Shown: piece by piece, positions 55,181 to 64,000 of the stretch
Layout of the letters: each line of letters opens with the position of its first letter
Position numbering within the stretch: the first letter of the stretch is position 1
Origin: Synechococcus sp. M16.1
GTDB taxonomy: Bacteria > Cyanobacteriota > Cyanobacteriia > PCC-6307 > Cyanobiaceae
Reading direction: 5' to 3'
Length of the DNA: 64,000 nt
NCBI RefSeq assembly: GCF_014279895.1
Contig: NZ_CP047954.1
Span: 310,001-374,000 of the forward strand
Made by a program: the position numbers and the translations under genes
Notes under the pieces: generated by a model
The model's database searches: none
What the model was told of the DNA's origin: nothing
Seen by the model: the letters and a program-made list of their open reading frames with translations, nothing else

Positions 55181-55636
55181 TCAGCTCAGGCTGAGGCCCA
55201 TGGCGCGAATGCCATTCGGATCAATCAGGAAACCCTGCTGTTTAAGAGCTTCCAGTGCATCCGCAGGGGCCGAGATTGAAAGGCTGCAGCCCGGCAGATC
55301 CCGGCGCAGAATCTGCAGGGCACGATGCACCAGAACGGCGAAAAGGGCCCCTTGGTTCGGCCCTGGTTTGGCGGCGAGGTTCCAAAGATTGGCGTTGAGG
55401 GCCAGATCACTGGTGGCCCGCACAAATCCGATCAGTTCCCCTGTTGATTCCTCCAGGATGCTGATCTGCCACAGGCTGCGCTGAAGGGCGAGCTCCCAGC
55501 GTTCCTCAGGGTGGGTTGATTCCCCGCAGGACATCAGCAACGTGTTGATCTGCTGGGAGGTGGGAGGGGTTGATGTTTCGAGTCGCGTTCCCTCGGGCAA
55601 GGGTGGAATCGAGGGTTGTTGAAGGAACGACAGCAC
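55181..55636 (-). CDS. GNAT-family N-acetyltransferase-like protein
   Basis: A 151-residue protein with GNAT layout: strand QISILEESTGELIGFVRATSD, then a central helix-strand pair GALFAVLVHRALQILRRDL, and a closing CSLSISAPADALEALKQQGF that resembles the usual A-x2-ALY-x-KxGF end. The acetyl-CoA Q/R-x2-G-x-G/A motif is weak. Substrate unknown. It begins 6 bases after the ppc stop, so it is likely the last gene of the trpE-gshA-ppc run. Confidence 0.65.
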   Translation of the reverse strand: MLSFLQQPSIPPLPEGTRLETSTPPTSQQINTLLMSCGESTHPEERWELALQRSLWQISILEESTGELIGFVRATSDLALNANLWNLAAKPGPNQGALFAVLVHRALQILRRDLPGCSLSISAPADALEALKQQGFLIDPNGIRAMGLSLS

Positions 55637-55642
55637 TGTGGA

Positions 55643-58600
55643 TCAGCCGGTGTTGCGCATGCCGGCTGCAATGCCGTTGAGGGTGAGCAAGGCTCCCCGC
55701 AGCAGTTCACTGCGGCTGTAGGTGCGGGTGTCTTCGGGGGCGCCTGGCGTCTCACTCATGGGCGGTTGCCGGTTCTGATCCCGCAGCCGCTTCAGCAGCG
55801 CAACCTGCAGGAAGCCCAGGGGAACGATGGTGCGGTTGCGCAGATCAACCGACAACTGCAGCCCTTGATCAGCGCCTAGCAGTCTGTTTTGGCCTGTGAT
55901 TTCCAGAACCAGTTTTCGGGTGAGTTCGTATTCCTTGGCGATCACCTGGAAGATCGCTTCAAAGGCCTCCCGCTGTTCCGGGTGCCCCAGGCTGTTCATG
56001 TAGTGATGTGCCAGGTCGAGATCCACCTTGGAGAGGGTCATTTCCACTTTGGAAATGAGCATCCGGAAGAACGGCCAACGTTGATGGAGGCGCCGCAGCA
56101 GGTCGAGCTGTTCGGAGTCGCCGCCCACTTCTTCCGATAGCGCCGTGCCGAAGCCGAACCAGCTCGGCAGCAGGAACCGACTCTGGGTCCAGCCGAAGAC
56201 CCAGGGAATGGCCCGCAGGCTGGAGAGGTCCTTGGCACCGGTTTTGCGTCGGGCTGGTCGACTGGAGATCTGCAGCTTGCTGATTTCCTCGATCGGTGTG
56301 ACCTGCTGGAAAAACGCCACCAGATCAGGATTGTCGTGAACCAGAGCCCGGTAATGGTCCCGTGAGCGGGTGGCAAGGCGACTCATCAGCTGGTTCCAGC
56401 TGGGTGTCGCATCAAGCTGGTTGGTTACCAGGCTGTTCTGCACCACGGCCGTGGTGACGGTCTCCAGGTTGTAGAGCGCCAACTCGGGCAGGCTGTACTT
56501 CGAGGCCAGCACTTCACCCTGTTCGGTGATTTTGATTCGCCCCTGCAGTGTGCCGCTGGGTTGGGCCAGGATCGCCTGATAGGCCGGCCCACCACCACGA
56601 CTGACGGATCCACCGCGGCCGTGGAAGAGGCGAAGCGCCACGTCCTGGCGGCTGGCGAGTTCCTGAAGGGCGATCTGGGCCTGATGAATCTCCCAGTTGC
56701 TGGAAAGGAAGCCGGAATCCTTGTTGCTGTCGGAGTAGCCCAGCATCAGCTCCTGCAGCGGCTGCTTTTGCTGCCCCACAACGGGGAGGAGTTCGCGGTA
56801 GAGCGGCGTCTTGAACAGACCCTCCATCACCTCAGGGGCCCGTTGGAGATCCTCCACGGTTTCGAACAGCGGCACCACCAACAGGGAGGCCCGTTTGTTG
56901 GGCGGGTCTACGAGACCCGCCTCCTTGGCCAGCAGCAAGACCTCCAACAGATCCGATGCCGTGTGGCTCATGGAGATCACGTAGGAGTTGCAGATCCGCG
57001 GACCGAACTCCTCCTGGAGGCGCTGCAGCATTCGGAACACCGCCAGCGTCTCGGCCGTCGCTGCCGACCAGCTGGCGGCAGGCGGGATCAGGGGGCGACG
57101 GGTCTGTAGTTCCTGCAGGAGCCACGCCATCCGCTCCGTCTCGTCCATGTCCCCATAGGCCTGAGGCAGTTCAAGGCTGCGGGTGAGCTCGTCGATGGCA
57201 TCGCTGTGGCGGGTGCTCTCCTGACGGATGTCCAGGCTGGCCAGTGAGAACCCGAAGATGTGCACCTGGTGCAGCAGGGTGTCGAGCTGTTCGCAGCTCA
57301 GTTCGGTGCTGACGAGGCTGTTGCGCACCAACTCCAGATCGCTGCGGAACTGGTCCACCGAGGTGTAGTGGAGAACCTCAGCGTTACCGAGCCCATCCTT
57401 GGGATCGGCCAGCGCCTCACAGGGCATCTGCCAGCCCGCTTCCGACAGTTGGTTGTTGCGGGCGAGGGTGCGCTCCAGTTTTTCGAGCACGTAGCAGAGC
57501 TTCAGCCGGTAGGGCTCCAGTCGGTATCGCGCTGCTCTGCGCTCGTAGATCTCAGGGAACCGGAGCCGATCCATCTCGAGCGACTCCAGCAGTGATGGAG
57601 CCACCTGACTCCACTGCATGGAGATGCTCAGCTGCTGCCGGAGCGACTGCACAGAACTGATGTAGAGCTCCAGCATCAACTGTCGCTGGTAACAGGCGGT
57701 TCGCCAGGTGATCTCGGGTGTGACCGAAGGATTGCCGTCCCGATCGGAACCCACCCAGGAGCCGAAGGTGCAGAACGACGCCTGGGGGACTTGGACATCG
57801 GGGTAGTGGCGATGCAGGGCGGAGATCAGCCTCCGGCGCAGTTGCGGCATCGCGTCAAACAACACCTGCTGGAAGTAGTGCAGGGTTGAATCCACCTCGT
57901 CGATGACGGTGGGCTTGAACTGGTGGAGTTCATCGGTGCGCCACCACAGGCGGATTTCCTCCTCCAGTTGGTCGCGGCAGTCCTCCCGCAGCTGATGCGC
58001 CAGAGGGGCGTCGGATTGAAGTTGCTGGAGCAGGTTGGCCACCCGCCTTTGTTTGTGCCGCACCGTGTGCCGCACGATCTCCGTCGGGTGCGCGGTGAAG
58101 ACCAGCCGTATATCCAGTTCCCGCAGCAGTTGTTCCACCTGCGCGGGGGGGACGTTCATCCGCCGCAGCCGCTCGAACACCTCTCCAAAGGTGGCTGGAT
58201 CGGTCTGGTTGGCGAGGGGTGGAGCGAAGGGATCAAAGGCGTCCCGTTGGGCCGCGTCAGCGCTGGAATTGGGTCTAAGGCTGTCGAGATAGCTGTCTTC
58301 CTCGATCCGTTGCTCAAGGATGTTGATGAGCTGGAAATACAGCGAAAAGGCACGGGCGGCCGAGATGGCCTCTGAAAGGTCCATGGCCTTGATCAGCTCG
58401 ACGATCGCCTCGCTCGTGCTGTCGCCATCTCGCCCTCCCATCGAGACGGGGTCGCTGAGTTGTTTGAGCCTCAGCAGGCGTTCGCTCTGCTCCGGTGGGC
58501 ACTCGCTGCGCAGCACCGACTTCCAGAGGTCTTCAATCAGGTCCAGCCGGTGCTGAAGAAGCTGTCCTGCGCCGGATCCGCCACCGTTCAAACGTGCAGT

Positions 58601-58672
58601 CTCTTGCTCGGAGACAGGGGTGGTGGACTCGGGCATGAAGTCTCCACGCTGCGACGAACTCGACATGATCAT
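55643..58672 (-). CDS. ppc: Phosphoenolpyruvate carboxylase
   Basis: Carboxylates PEP to oxaloacetate, feeding the TCA intermediates and nitrogen assimilation. The 1009-residue protein has catalytic H195 in [14 protein letters not shown], the [16 protein letters not shown] segment, [15 protein letters not shown] and the terminal MRNTG. No N-terminal regulatory serine of the plant type is visible. ATG overlaps the gshA stop as ATGA. An inner start at [11 protein letters not shown] is possible because the first 12 residues are poorly conserved. Confidence 0.97.
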   Translation of the reverse strand: MIMSSSSQRGDFMPESTTPVSEQETARLNGGGSGAGQLLQHRLDLIEDLWKSVLRSECPPEQSERLLRLKQLSDPVSMGGRDGDSTSEAIVELIKAMDLSEAISAARAFSLYFQLINILEQRIEEDSYLDSLRPNSSADAAQRDAFDPFAPPLANQTDPATFGEVFERLRRMNVPPAQVEQLLRELDIRLVFTAHPTEIVRHTVRHKQRRVANLLQQLQSDAPLAHQLREDCRDQLEEEIRLWWRTDELHQFKPTVIDEVDSTLHYFQQVLFDAMPQLRRRLISALHRHYPDVQVPQASFCTFGSWVGSDRDGNPSVTPEITWRTACYQRQLMLELYISSVQSLRQQLSISMQWSQVAPSLLESLEMDRLRFPEIYERRAARYRLEPYRLKLCYVLEKLERTLARNNQLSEAGWQMPCEALADPKDGLGNAEVLHYTSVDQFRSDLELVRNSLVSTELSCEQLDTLLHQVHIFGFSLASLDIRQESTRHSDAIDELTRSLELPQAYGDMDETERMAWLLQELQTRRPLIPPAASWSAATAETLAVFRMLQRLQEEFGPRICNSYVISMSHTASDLLEVLLLAKEAGLVDPPNKRASLLVVPLFETVEDLQRAPEVMEGLFKTPLYRELLPVVGQQKQPLQELMLGYSDSNKDSGFLSSNWEIHQAQIALQELASRQDVALRLFHGRGGSVSRGGGPAYQAILAQPSGTLQGRIKITEQGEVLASKYSLPELALYNLETVTTAVVQNSLVTNQLDATPSWNQLMSRLATRSRDHYRALVHDNPDLVAFFQQVTPIEEISKLQISSRPARRKTGAKDLSSLRAIPWVFGWTQSRFLLPSWFGFGTALSEEVGGDSEQLDLLRRLHQRWPFFRMLISKVEMTLSKVDLDLAHHYMNSLGHPEQREAFEAIFQVIAKEYELTRKLVLEITGQNRLLGADQGLQLSVDLRNRTIVPLGFLQVALLKRLRDQNRQPPMSETPGAPEDTRTYSRSELLRGALLTLNGIAAGMRNTG

Positions 58673-59829
58673 CCCAAACAGGCTTCCCCGGTGGAGATCC
58701 GTTCCTCCTCCTCCATCCGCTGGATGCCTTCCTGAAGCAGGTTCTCGATGGATTGCCCCTGGCCATGGGCCGCTTCCCAGCGCATGGCCTGATTGCCATC
58801 AACAAGCAGGGAATCCAAGGGCTTCAAGCAGGCGCTGAGCTTGAGCGATTCGGCCAGGGGAGTGAGCTGATCAATCAGCTCCAGCAGCCAGTCTTTGCAG
58901 TTGATGGCACGGCCGTCCTGCCAATGCCTGAGTTCAGCATTCAGGCTGGATCGGGCCACAGCGGCGTCGTTGCTGTCGGCGAGCTGGACCAGTTCAGCGG
59001 TGCTCAGCGAACTGCTGCTGAGTGGATCGAGGCTTTCGATGTTGTTTTTGAGGGCCAGCAGCCGCAGCTCCAGCAGACAGGTGATCGCCAGCAGCTGATC
59101 CGGATTGGTGACCAGATCACAGATCCTTAATTCCAACCGGTTGAGGTCGTAGGGGCGCCGCGGACCATTGGGCCGAACCGACGTCCACAGGTGACGCTCG
59201 TTGCGCATGGCACCAGTGTCCAGTTGCTCCTCCACCCACTCGATGTAGTGCTGGTGATCCCTAAAGAGAGGAACCGCAGCGGGGGTGAGCGGGAATTGAT
59301 GCCATCGCTGGGAGTGGTGGCTTGTGCTCTGCCCATCCAAGAATGGAGAACTGGCACTCAGAGCAAGCAGCAGAGCCGCTTCGCAGCGCACGAGCCGGAC
59401 CGCTGCAAACAACCAGTTGAGATCGGTGATCCCAAGGTTGATATGGATGCTGGCTGTCACGACCCTGGTGCCATACAGCTGTTCAATCAGCGCGTGATAG
59501 GCGTTCTCGGGGTCGGAGCGTTCGAATCGTCTGCTGTCACCCAGGCTCATGGTGCTGCCGGGGAGAAGCGTCAGCTCCCGCTTCTGCAGCCACCGCCGCA
59601 GTGTGCGACGGGGAGCGAGCAGCGCCTCGGGCAGTTCGGCGTAATCCCGGATCGGGTCGGTGACGTATTCGAGGTTGCGACTGTCCGGTTCCGTCACAAA
59701 GCCAGGCAGGTCCCTGGCCACGTCGGGGGCGACGCCCACGTTGGCTCCATTGCTTCGACCGGTGAACAGTTCAACCTCGAAGCCTTTCAGCAGAAGGGAG
59801 TGCGCGGTCATCCCGGTGGATTCAGGCAC
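58669..59829 (-). CDS. gshA: Glutamate-cysteine ligase, cyanobacterial type
   Basis: First step of glutathione synthesis. The 386-residue protein matches the cyanobacterial GshA group related to plant-like GCS2: [25 protein letters not shown], then [42 protein letters not shown], and [37 protein letters not shown]. Start is GTG at 59829, overlapping trpE by 22 bases; ATG at 59811 is equally plausible. Its stop overlaps the ppc start. The gene-order link to trpE and ppc is tight but not obviously functional. Confidence 0.88.
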   Translation of the reverse strand: MPESTGMTAHSLLLKGFEVELFTGRSNGANVGVAPDVARDLPGFVTEPDSRNLEYVTDPIRDYAELPEALLAPRRTLRRWLQKRELTLLPGSTMSLGDSRRFERSDPENAYHALIEQLYGTRVVTASIHINLGITDLNWLFAAVRLVRCEAALLLALSASSPFLDGQSTSHHSQRWHQFPLTPAAVPLFRDHQHYIEWVEEQLDTGAMRNERHLWTSVRPNGPRRPYDLNRLELRICDLVTNPDQLLAITCLLELRLLALKNNIESLDPLSSSSLSTAELVQLADSNDAAVARSSLNAELRHWQDGRAINCKDWLLELIDQLTPLAESLKLSACLKPLDSLLVDGNQAMRWEAAHGQGQSIENLLQEGIQRMEEEERISTGEACLG

Positions 59830-61325
59830 GCCAGTGCTGTGAGCATTCCCCGGGCTTTGTTGAGGGTCTCCTCAAACTCCGCCGTCGGCTGTGAATCGGC
59901 CACAACGCCGGCCCCGGCCTGCACTTTCACCCGGCATCCCCCGCCATCACGGGGTTGCACCACCATGGTGCGGATCGTGATCGCGGTGTTGAGGGCCCCG
60001 GCCAGATCAACGGATCCGTACACCCCGGAATAGGGGCCACGGGCGTCGGGCTCCAGCTCGTGGATGAGTTGCATCGCCCGGATTTTCGGTGCGCCGCTCA
60101 CGGTGCCGGCGGGGAACGCCGCCATCAGCAGATCCCACACGTCGTGCGTCGGGCCCAGGCGTCCTTCGACTTGGCTGACGATGTGCATCACGTGGGAGTA
60201 GCGCTCGATCACCATCAGGTCCTGCACGGCCACGCTTCCGGGCTGACAGACCCGGCCGAGGTCATTGCGGCCCAGATCAACAAGCATCACGTGCTCAGCC
60301 CTTTCCTTGGGGTCGGCCAGCAGGTCAGCTTCCAGTTCGCGGTCTTCCAGGGGCGTGGCGCCGCGCGGCCGTGTTCCGGCGATGGGGCGAAGGCTGGCGT
60401 GGATGCCATCAGCAGCGGGTTCGGCTTGAACCATCACTTCCGGACTGGAGCCAATCAGTTGCCAGTCCCCAAAGTCGAAGAACGCCATATACGGGGAAGG
60501 ATTCACCATCCGCAAACTGCGGTACAGCTCAAGGGGCGATTGAGGCACCTCGGTTTCCAGGCGCTGACTGATCACCAGTTGGAACACATCGCCAGCTGCG
60601 ATGTGTTCCTTGGCGGTGTCGACGGCGGCTTCGAATTCATCGCGGCTGCGGTTGGAGCGCACCGCGGGAAGCTCTTTGCTTCTTGCGTCCCAGGTCAGTG
60701 GTTTGACGGCCGGCAGAGGTGCGTCCATCCGCTGGCGCAGGGCCTCAATCCGTCCGATTGCGGTTTGCCAGGCCTGCTCCTCATCCGCTCCGTTGGAGAG
60801 GTCGCCAAAGGCGACAGCGGTGATCTGGCGTTTCACCTGGTCAAAGATCAGGATCGCGTCCATCAACATCCAGATCCCATCCGGGGGATCGGCAGCAGCG
60901 CGGGGATGAACGGCGACGGTGGGTTCGATCCACTGGATGAGTTCGTAACCCCAAACGCCATAGAGCTGCCCAAGCGGAGGGAGGCCCGGCAGGTTGACGC
61001 AAGAGTACGGCGCCAGGCAGTCGCGCAGTGATTCGAATGGATTGCCGTTGAAGGTCTCTTCACGACCATCTCGCCAGGTGCGCGTCAGACGATCGTTGCG
61101 GGCTGACGCCGTCCAGAGCGGATCGCAGGCGATCACGCTCCAACGCCCCAAGGTTTCACCACCCTCGACCGACTCCAGCAGCACGCCAGGAGGTCTTCCG
61201 TCACCCACCTTGATCCAGGTGGTGAGGGGTGTTTCAAGATCTGCGGGCCAACTCTGAGCCAGAGGAATCAGGTTGGCGCCACTGCAAACAGCCTGATGAA
61301 AGGCGTCGCGATCGGGACTGAACAT
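59808..61325 (-). CDS. trpE: Anthranilate synthase component I
   Basis: Converts chorismate to anthranilate with ammonia from the TrpG subunit. The 505-residue protein has the chorismate-binding domain signatures GDVFQLVISQRLETEV, PIAGTRPRGATPLEDRELEADLLADPKERAEHVMLVDLGRNDLGRV and FPAGTVSGAPKIRAMQLI. The tryptophan-feedback LLES element is present near residue 49 (VLLESVEGG). Phenazine-type and PabB forms are less likely given the length and LLES. trpG is not adjacent. Confidence 0.93.
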   Translation of the reverse strand: MFSPDRDAFHQAVCSGANLIPLAQSWPADLETPLTTWIKVGDGRPPGVLLESVEGGETLGRWSVIACDPLWTASARNDRLTRTWRDGREETFNGNPFESLRDCLAPYSCVNLPGLPPLGQLYGVWGYELIQWIEPTVAVHPRAAADPPDGIWMLMDAILIFDQVKRQITAVAFGDLSNGADEEQAWQTAIGRIEALRQRMDAPLPAVKPLTWDARSKELPAVRSNRSRDEFEAAVDTAKEHIAAGDVFQLVISQRLETEVPQSPLELYRSLRMVNPSPYMAFFDFGDWQLIGSSPEVMVQAEPAADGIHASLRPIAGTRPRGATPLEDRELEADLLADPKERAEHVMLVDLGRNDLGRVCQPGSVAVQDLMVIERYSHVMHIVSQVEGRLGPTHDVWDLLMAAFPAGTVSGAPKIRAMQLIHELEPDARGPYSGVYGSVDLAGALNTAITIRTMVVQPRDGGGCRVKVQAGAGVVADSQPTAEFEETLNKARGMLTALACLNPPG

Positions 61326-61347
61326 GACCTGATCATCGCAGCCGGGA

Positions 61348-61369
61348 CCCGGAGATCATGACCTCCGGG
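61348..61369. other. Hairpin between psaD and trpE
   Basis: CCCGGAG-ATCATGAC-CTCCGGG forms a perfect 7-bp stem in the 60 bases between the psaD stop and trpE start. On the minus strand no T-run follows; on the plus strand TTTT follows a few bases later, but no plus-strand gene ends here. It may mark the psaD mRNA end. Confidence 0.45.
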
Positions 61370-61385
61370 CGTCGGTTTTGAGAGA

Positions 61386-61817
61386 TCAGGCGTCGAAGGT
61401 GTTGCGGCCGCTGAACTTGATGTTGGCCGGGTTGACGTTCTGGCCAATTCGACGGGGGTTGTGGCCCACCATGGGACGACCTTCGTTCACCTTTTCGGAG
61501 AACACACCATCCTTGGGATGCAGGAACTCGGTGTCACCACCGGGGTAGATCCGGTAGATCTTGTAGTCCTCGATCCGGGGCTTGAATTTCGTGCGCAGCT
61601 GGGTGCCGAGGGCGAGGCACTGTTCCTTGCGAGCGAAATACATCAGGTTCTCGCCTGAGTTCATCAGAGCGGCGCCACCGGTGGGCAGCTCAAAAGCTTG
61701 CTCTGTCTTGCTGGTCCAGGTGATTGCGTATTTCTCTTCAGTCTCCGCTGAATTCAGAAGGCCGCCAGTGCTGGCGATGTGCTGGGGAAGTTGACCGTTC
61801 AACGCCGTTGCTGCCAT
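61386..61817 (-). CDS. psaD: Photosystem I reaction centre subunit II
   Basis: A 143-residue stromal subunit that binds ferredoxin and locks PsaC to the core. The family body is clear: [85 protein letters not shown]. The frame is open to 61835, but the start [11 protein letters not shown] at 61817 is the likely one. It lies alone on the minus strand between the histidine kinase and trpE. Confidence 0.96.
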   Translation of the reverse strand: MAATALNGQLPQHIASTGGLLNSAETEEKYAITWTSKTEQAFELPTGGAALMNSGENLMYFARKEQCLALGTQLRTKFKPRIEDYKIYRIYPGGDTEFLHPKDGVFSEKVNEGRPMVGHNPRRIGQNVNPANIKFSGRNTFDA

Positions 61818-61919
61818 GGCTGAAAGAATCCACAAGAGCCGTTATGGCTGGAAAGTAGCACCGTCATTGGGGCCTGTTTTGAGCTCCGACAGCAAGCTTC
61901 ACACCCGTCAACAAACCCA

Positions 61920-63269
61920 TCACTCTGCGGGCGTATGCACCGGGAAAAAAACGGTGATGTCGCGGTCGCGCCTGGGCTGATAGCGGCCTCCCAGGCTGGC
62001 CATCATCTGGCGGGTCGCATCCTGGCTTAACTGCAGGCTCCCGGTGCTGGGATCCCAGCTCAGGACGGTGCCCACGTCCTCGCGTTGGGGAGACGGGCCG
62101 GCCTCCGTGGCCTGGCTCCTGTCGGGATGCTCCACATGCAGCTGAAGCTTCACCCGTGGACCGGCTGCCTGGAGGTGAAGCGTGAGCTGACTGCCGGAGG
62201 GGAGCCCCCTGGTGCTGCGGTCGATCAGACCCCCCAGCATCGGTTCCAGTCGACGGGAGTCACTGAGGATCGCCGGTAGGTCGGCGCTGAGATCCAGCTC
62301 CAAGGCGATCCCGCGACGGTTCAGCTGCTTCGTCCAGCTGGGTGCAAGGGCGCTCAGCATGGCCTGCAAATCCGTGCGGGCCAGATTGGCCTCGTTGGGC
62401 TCCCGTTGCAGTTCAGCGGCATGGAAGATCAGGCCAAATCGATCGATCTGCTCGCTGCATTCCACATCGATCTGCCGCAAGCGATTCACAACGACATCAG
62501 CCAGATCCTTTCGCCGCAGAAGAGAGCGGATCAGTGTTCGGATCGTGGCCAGCGGGGTGCGCACCTCATGGGTGATCGCTTCCAGCAAATTCAGATCTCC
62601 ATGGCTGGGCGCTTCCGGTGGGCGCTCAGCCTGGATGGGTTGCAGCATCAGCCCAGGGGCTGTGCCGGTGAGCCGCTCCGTCAGACGGGGCCAGAACTGT
62701 TCTGACCAGGCTGCATTGCTCTGCAGGGAGCCGATCGATTCGAGCGCTTGGCGCAGCTGCTCGGCCTGCGCTGGTGACTGGTGCTCAAGCCGCCCCCCCA
62801 GCTGCACCAGCACATCACTGAGCGTGGCCGGGTCGCATCGCATCAGCAGCTGCCGCTTCTGGGGCGGCCCATGCAGGGCAAGTGCCACCTGGACCTCGGG
62901 CGTGATCACCAGCAGCAGTGGGTCATCTCCGTCGTCGGGGCGCAGGGACAAGCGTTGGAATCCCCGCAGGGAACCGGACTCATCGCTGCTGGACCGTCCC
63001 GGCAGTGCCGTTGGATGCGGACTCAGTTGATCCAGTTGATCTGGAGCCCACACCCATCCCTGCAGATGTTTCAGCAACTCCGGCTCATAGAGGGCTGGCA
63101 GGGGGGCAGCCAGCCAGATGCCGCGTTCCAGGCCTCGCTCAAGCAGGTCCTGTTGCAGGGTTTCCAGGGCAGCCCACCAAAGCCGCCGCACACCAATCTC
63201 ATCGCAGCGGCCCTGGGGCACGTCCTGTGCCAGCCGTTGCCGCAGGTTGGTGAAGGAGGGGCCGGTCAA
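61920..63269 (-). CDS. Sensor histidine kinase with atypical ATP-binding domain
   Basis: A 449-residue protein without membrane helices. An N-terminal region of about 220 residues looks like a divergent GAF-type sensor (PLLLVITPEVQVALALHG). The HisKA domain is clean, with H234 in EAITHEVRTPLATIRTLIRSL. In the ATPase part, the N-box reads LEPMLGGLIDRSTRGLPSG instead of N-x-x-x-N, and no DxGxG follows (VEHPDRSQATEAG); only the end, STGSLQLSQDATRQMMASLGG, resembles the G2/helix. TTG start overlaps the rodA stop as TTGA. No response regulator gene is adjacent. Confidence 0.75.
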   Translation of the reverse strand: MTGPSFTNLRQRLAQDVPQGRCDEIGVRRLWWAALETLQQDLLERGLERGIWLAAPLPALYEPELLKHLQGWVWAPDQLDQLSPHPTALPGRSSSDESGSLRGFQRLSLRPDDGDDPLLLVITPEVQVALALHGPPQKRQLLMRCDPATLSDVLVQLGGRLEHQSPAQAEQLRQALESIGSLQSNAAWSEQFWPRLTERLTGTAPGLMLQPIQAERPPEAPSHGDLNLLEAITHEVRTPLATIRTLIRSLLRRKDLADVVVNRLRQIDVECSEQIDRFGLIFHAAELQREPNEANLARTDLQAMLSALAPSWTKQLNRRGIALELDLSADLPAILSDSRRLEPMLGGLIDRSTRGLPSGSQLTLHLQAAGPRVKLQLHVEHPDRSQATEAGPSPQREDVGTVLSWDPSTGSLQLSQDATRQMMASLGGRYQPRRDRDITVFFPVHTPAE

Positions 63270-64000
63270 CGGAGGTGCGACAAGGAGCGACGGCTTTGCC
63301 GGACCACCGACAGGCAGAGGCCGAGCGCGATGAAGTTCACCACCATGGCTGAGCGCCCATAACTGAGGAAGGGCAGGGGGATTCCTGTGACGGGGCCCAA
63401 GCCGATGGTCATGAAGATGTTGACCACCACCTGGAACATCAGCATCGTGCCGATCCCGATCACCACGAGTGATTCGAAGTCGGTGCGGGCATTGCGTGCG
63501 ATCTGGAGCAGCCGTGCCATCAACGCGGCAAAGCCAAGAACCACCAAAAGGCAGCCAATAAAGCCGGTTTCCTCACCGAGGGCGCTGAAGATGAAATCGG
63601 TGTGTTGTTCAGGGATGAAACGAAGCTTGGTCAGTTGTCCTTGAAGAAGACCTGTGCCCAAGACGCCGCCTGAACCGATGCCAACGGTGCTCTGGAGCAG
63701 GTGATAGCCCCCGCCCAATGGATCCTGACTGGGGTCGAGGAACAGCACCAAACGGTCCCGTTGATAGTCCTTCAAACCATGCATCCAGAGCCATGGCGTC
63801 ACAGCAGCCATGGCGCCGTGGATGGCCAGGGTTGCTGTGGCTGCCAGACGTTTCCAGGGCAAGGAGCGGTATGCGAGAACTCCCATCAGCGGGATCCAGA
63901 TGGCCATGGCCCAGGGGAGAAGGCCTGAGAGCAGGGCCGTCACCAGCGGTGACAACAACAGAATCACCCACTCGACCGGCATCCCCGACCAATAGAGCAT
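63266..64000 (-). CDS. rodA: RodA/FtsW-family cell-wall polymerase, partial
   Basis: The C-terminal 244 residues of a SEDS-family membrane protein; the gene continues past the right window edge, as no convincing start precedes residue 1 and RodA is normally about 400 residues. Six membrane segments are visible, with RLVLFLDPSQDPLGGGYHLLQSTVGIGSGGVLGTGLLQGQL and FIPEQHTDFIFSALGEETGFIG, the SEDS glycosyltransferase core, and the end GIPLPFLSYGRSAMVVNFIALG. It polymerises glycan strands for elongation. RodA rather than FtsW is inferred. Confidence 0.9.
   Translation of the reverse strand: MLYWSGMPVEWVILLLSPLVTALLSGLLPWAMAIWIPLMGVLAYRSLPWKRLAATATLAIHGAMAAVTPWLWMHGLKDYQRDRLVLFLDPSQDPLGGGYHLLQSTVGIGSGGVLGTGLLQGQLTKLRFIPEQHTDFIFSALGEETGFIGCLLVVLGFAALMARLLQIARNARTDFESLVVIGIGTMLMFQVVVNIFMTIGLGPVTGIPLPFLSYGRSAMVVNFIALGLCLSVVRQSRRSLSHLR

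Noticed and set aside
1-64000. CRISPR arrays, insertion sequences, prophage or integration sites
   Set aside because: No direct-repeat arrays, transposase-like proteins, integrase genes or tRNA-associated duplications were seen; the tRNA genes are intact without nearby partial copies.

Overview
The window is a GC-rich stretch of a cyanobacterial chromosome, almost certainly a marine picocyanobacterium of the Synechococcus/Cyanobium group. Evidence: five photosystem I genes (psaA, psaB, psaL, psaI, psaD), the cyanobacterial/chloroplast NDH-1 subunit gene ndhN next to the clock-input gene ldpA, a Ycf45-type ATPase, DUF1815, DUF2839 and CAAD-domain proteins, the carotenoid desaturase crtD, and a recA preceded by a cyanobacterial-type LexA box. 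I see no insertion sequence, prophage, CRISPR array or clear genomic island. Genes are tightly packed, often overlap by 1 to 40 bases, and most convergent pairs share almost no spacer.

Layout. 1-2.7 kb: 3' end of the large glutamate synthase gene, a YciI-like protein, lipA and tRNA-Pro. 2.7-5.9 kb (minus): a CbiG-CobJ cobalamin fusion and a secreted Pro/Glu-rich protein. 5.9-10.9 kb: structured leader, psaA, psaB and a strong terminator. 11-15.9 kb: a DUF3598 protein, a gentisate-dioxygenase-like cupin and an RND exporter. 15.9-16.7 kb: psaI-psaL with its own terminator. 16.7-22 kb: a small alpha-helical repeat protein, a family 2 glycosyltransferase, then wall-related genes (NlpC/P60 peptidase, class A-like serine hydrolase, alr) with tRNA-Ser and an HNH protein.

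21.7-38.1 kb holds one continuous minus-strand series of 30 genes, rplC to prfA: merged S10, spc and alpha ribosomal operons plus secY, adk, rpoA, truA, rplM, rpsI, rpmE and prfA. The cyanobacterial gene set applies: S10, S14, L30 and IF-1 are not in the cluster. Divergent from it run ndhN, ldpA and the Ycf45 ATPase gene, followed by tRNA-Gln, a HAD hydrolase and recA.

43.7-64 kb is a mosaic of core metabolic genes: DUF1815, DUF2839, a helicase-like protein with broken nucleotide-binding motifs, tyrA, crtD, a fructosamine-kinase-like gene, a CAAD membrane protein, a JAMM peptidase next to a MoeZ-type E1/rhodanese protein, a tandem cobO, larE-like, speD, recF, tRNA-Arg, then a translationally overlapping minus-strand run trpE-gshA-ppc-GNAT, and finally rodA (partial), an atypical histidine kinase and psaD.

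No single dramatic new system stands out. The most interesting leads are the MoeZ/JAMM sulfur-carrier gene pair lacking a visible carrier, two proteins built like active enzymes but lacking the expected ATP-binding residues (DinG-like protein and histidine kinase), the highly structured psaA leader, and a recF whose homologous N-terminus has no ATG, GTG or TTG start.
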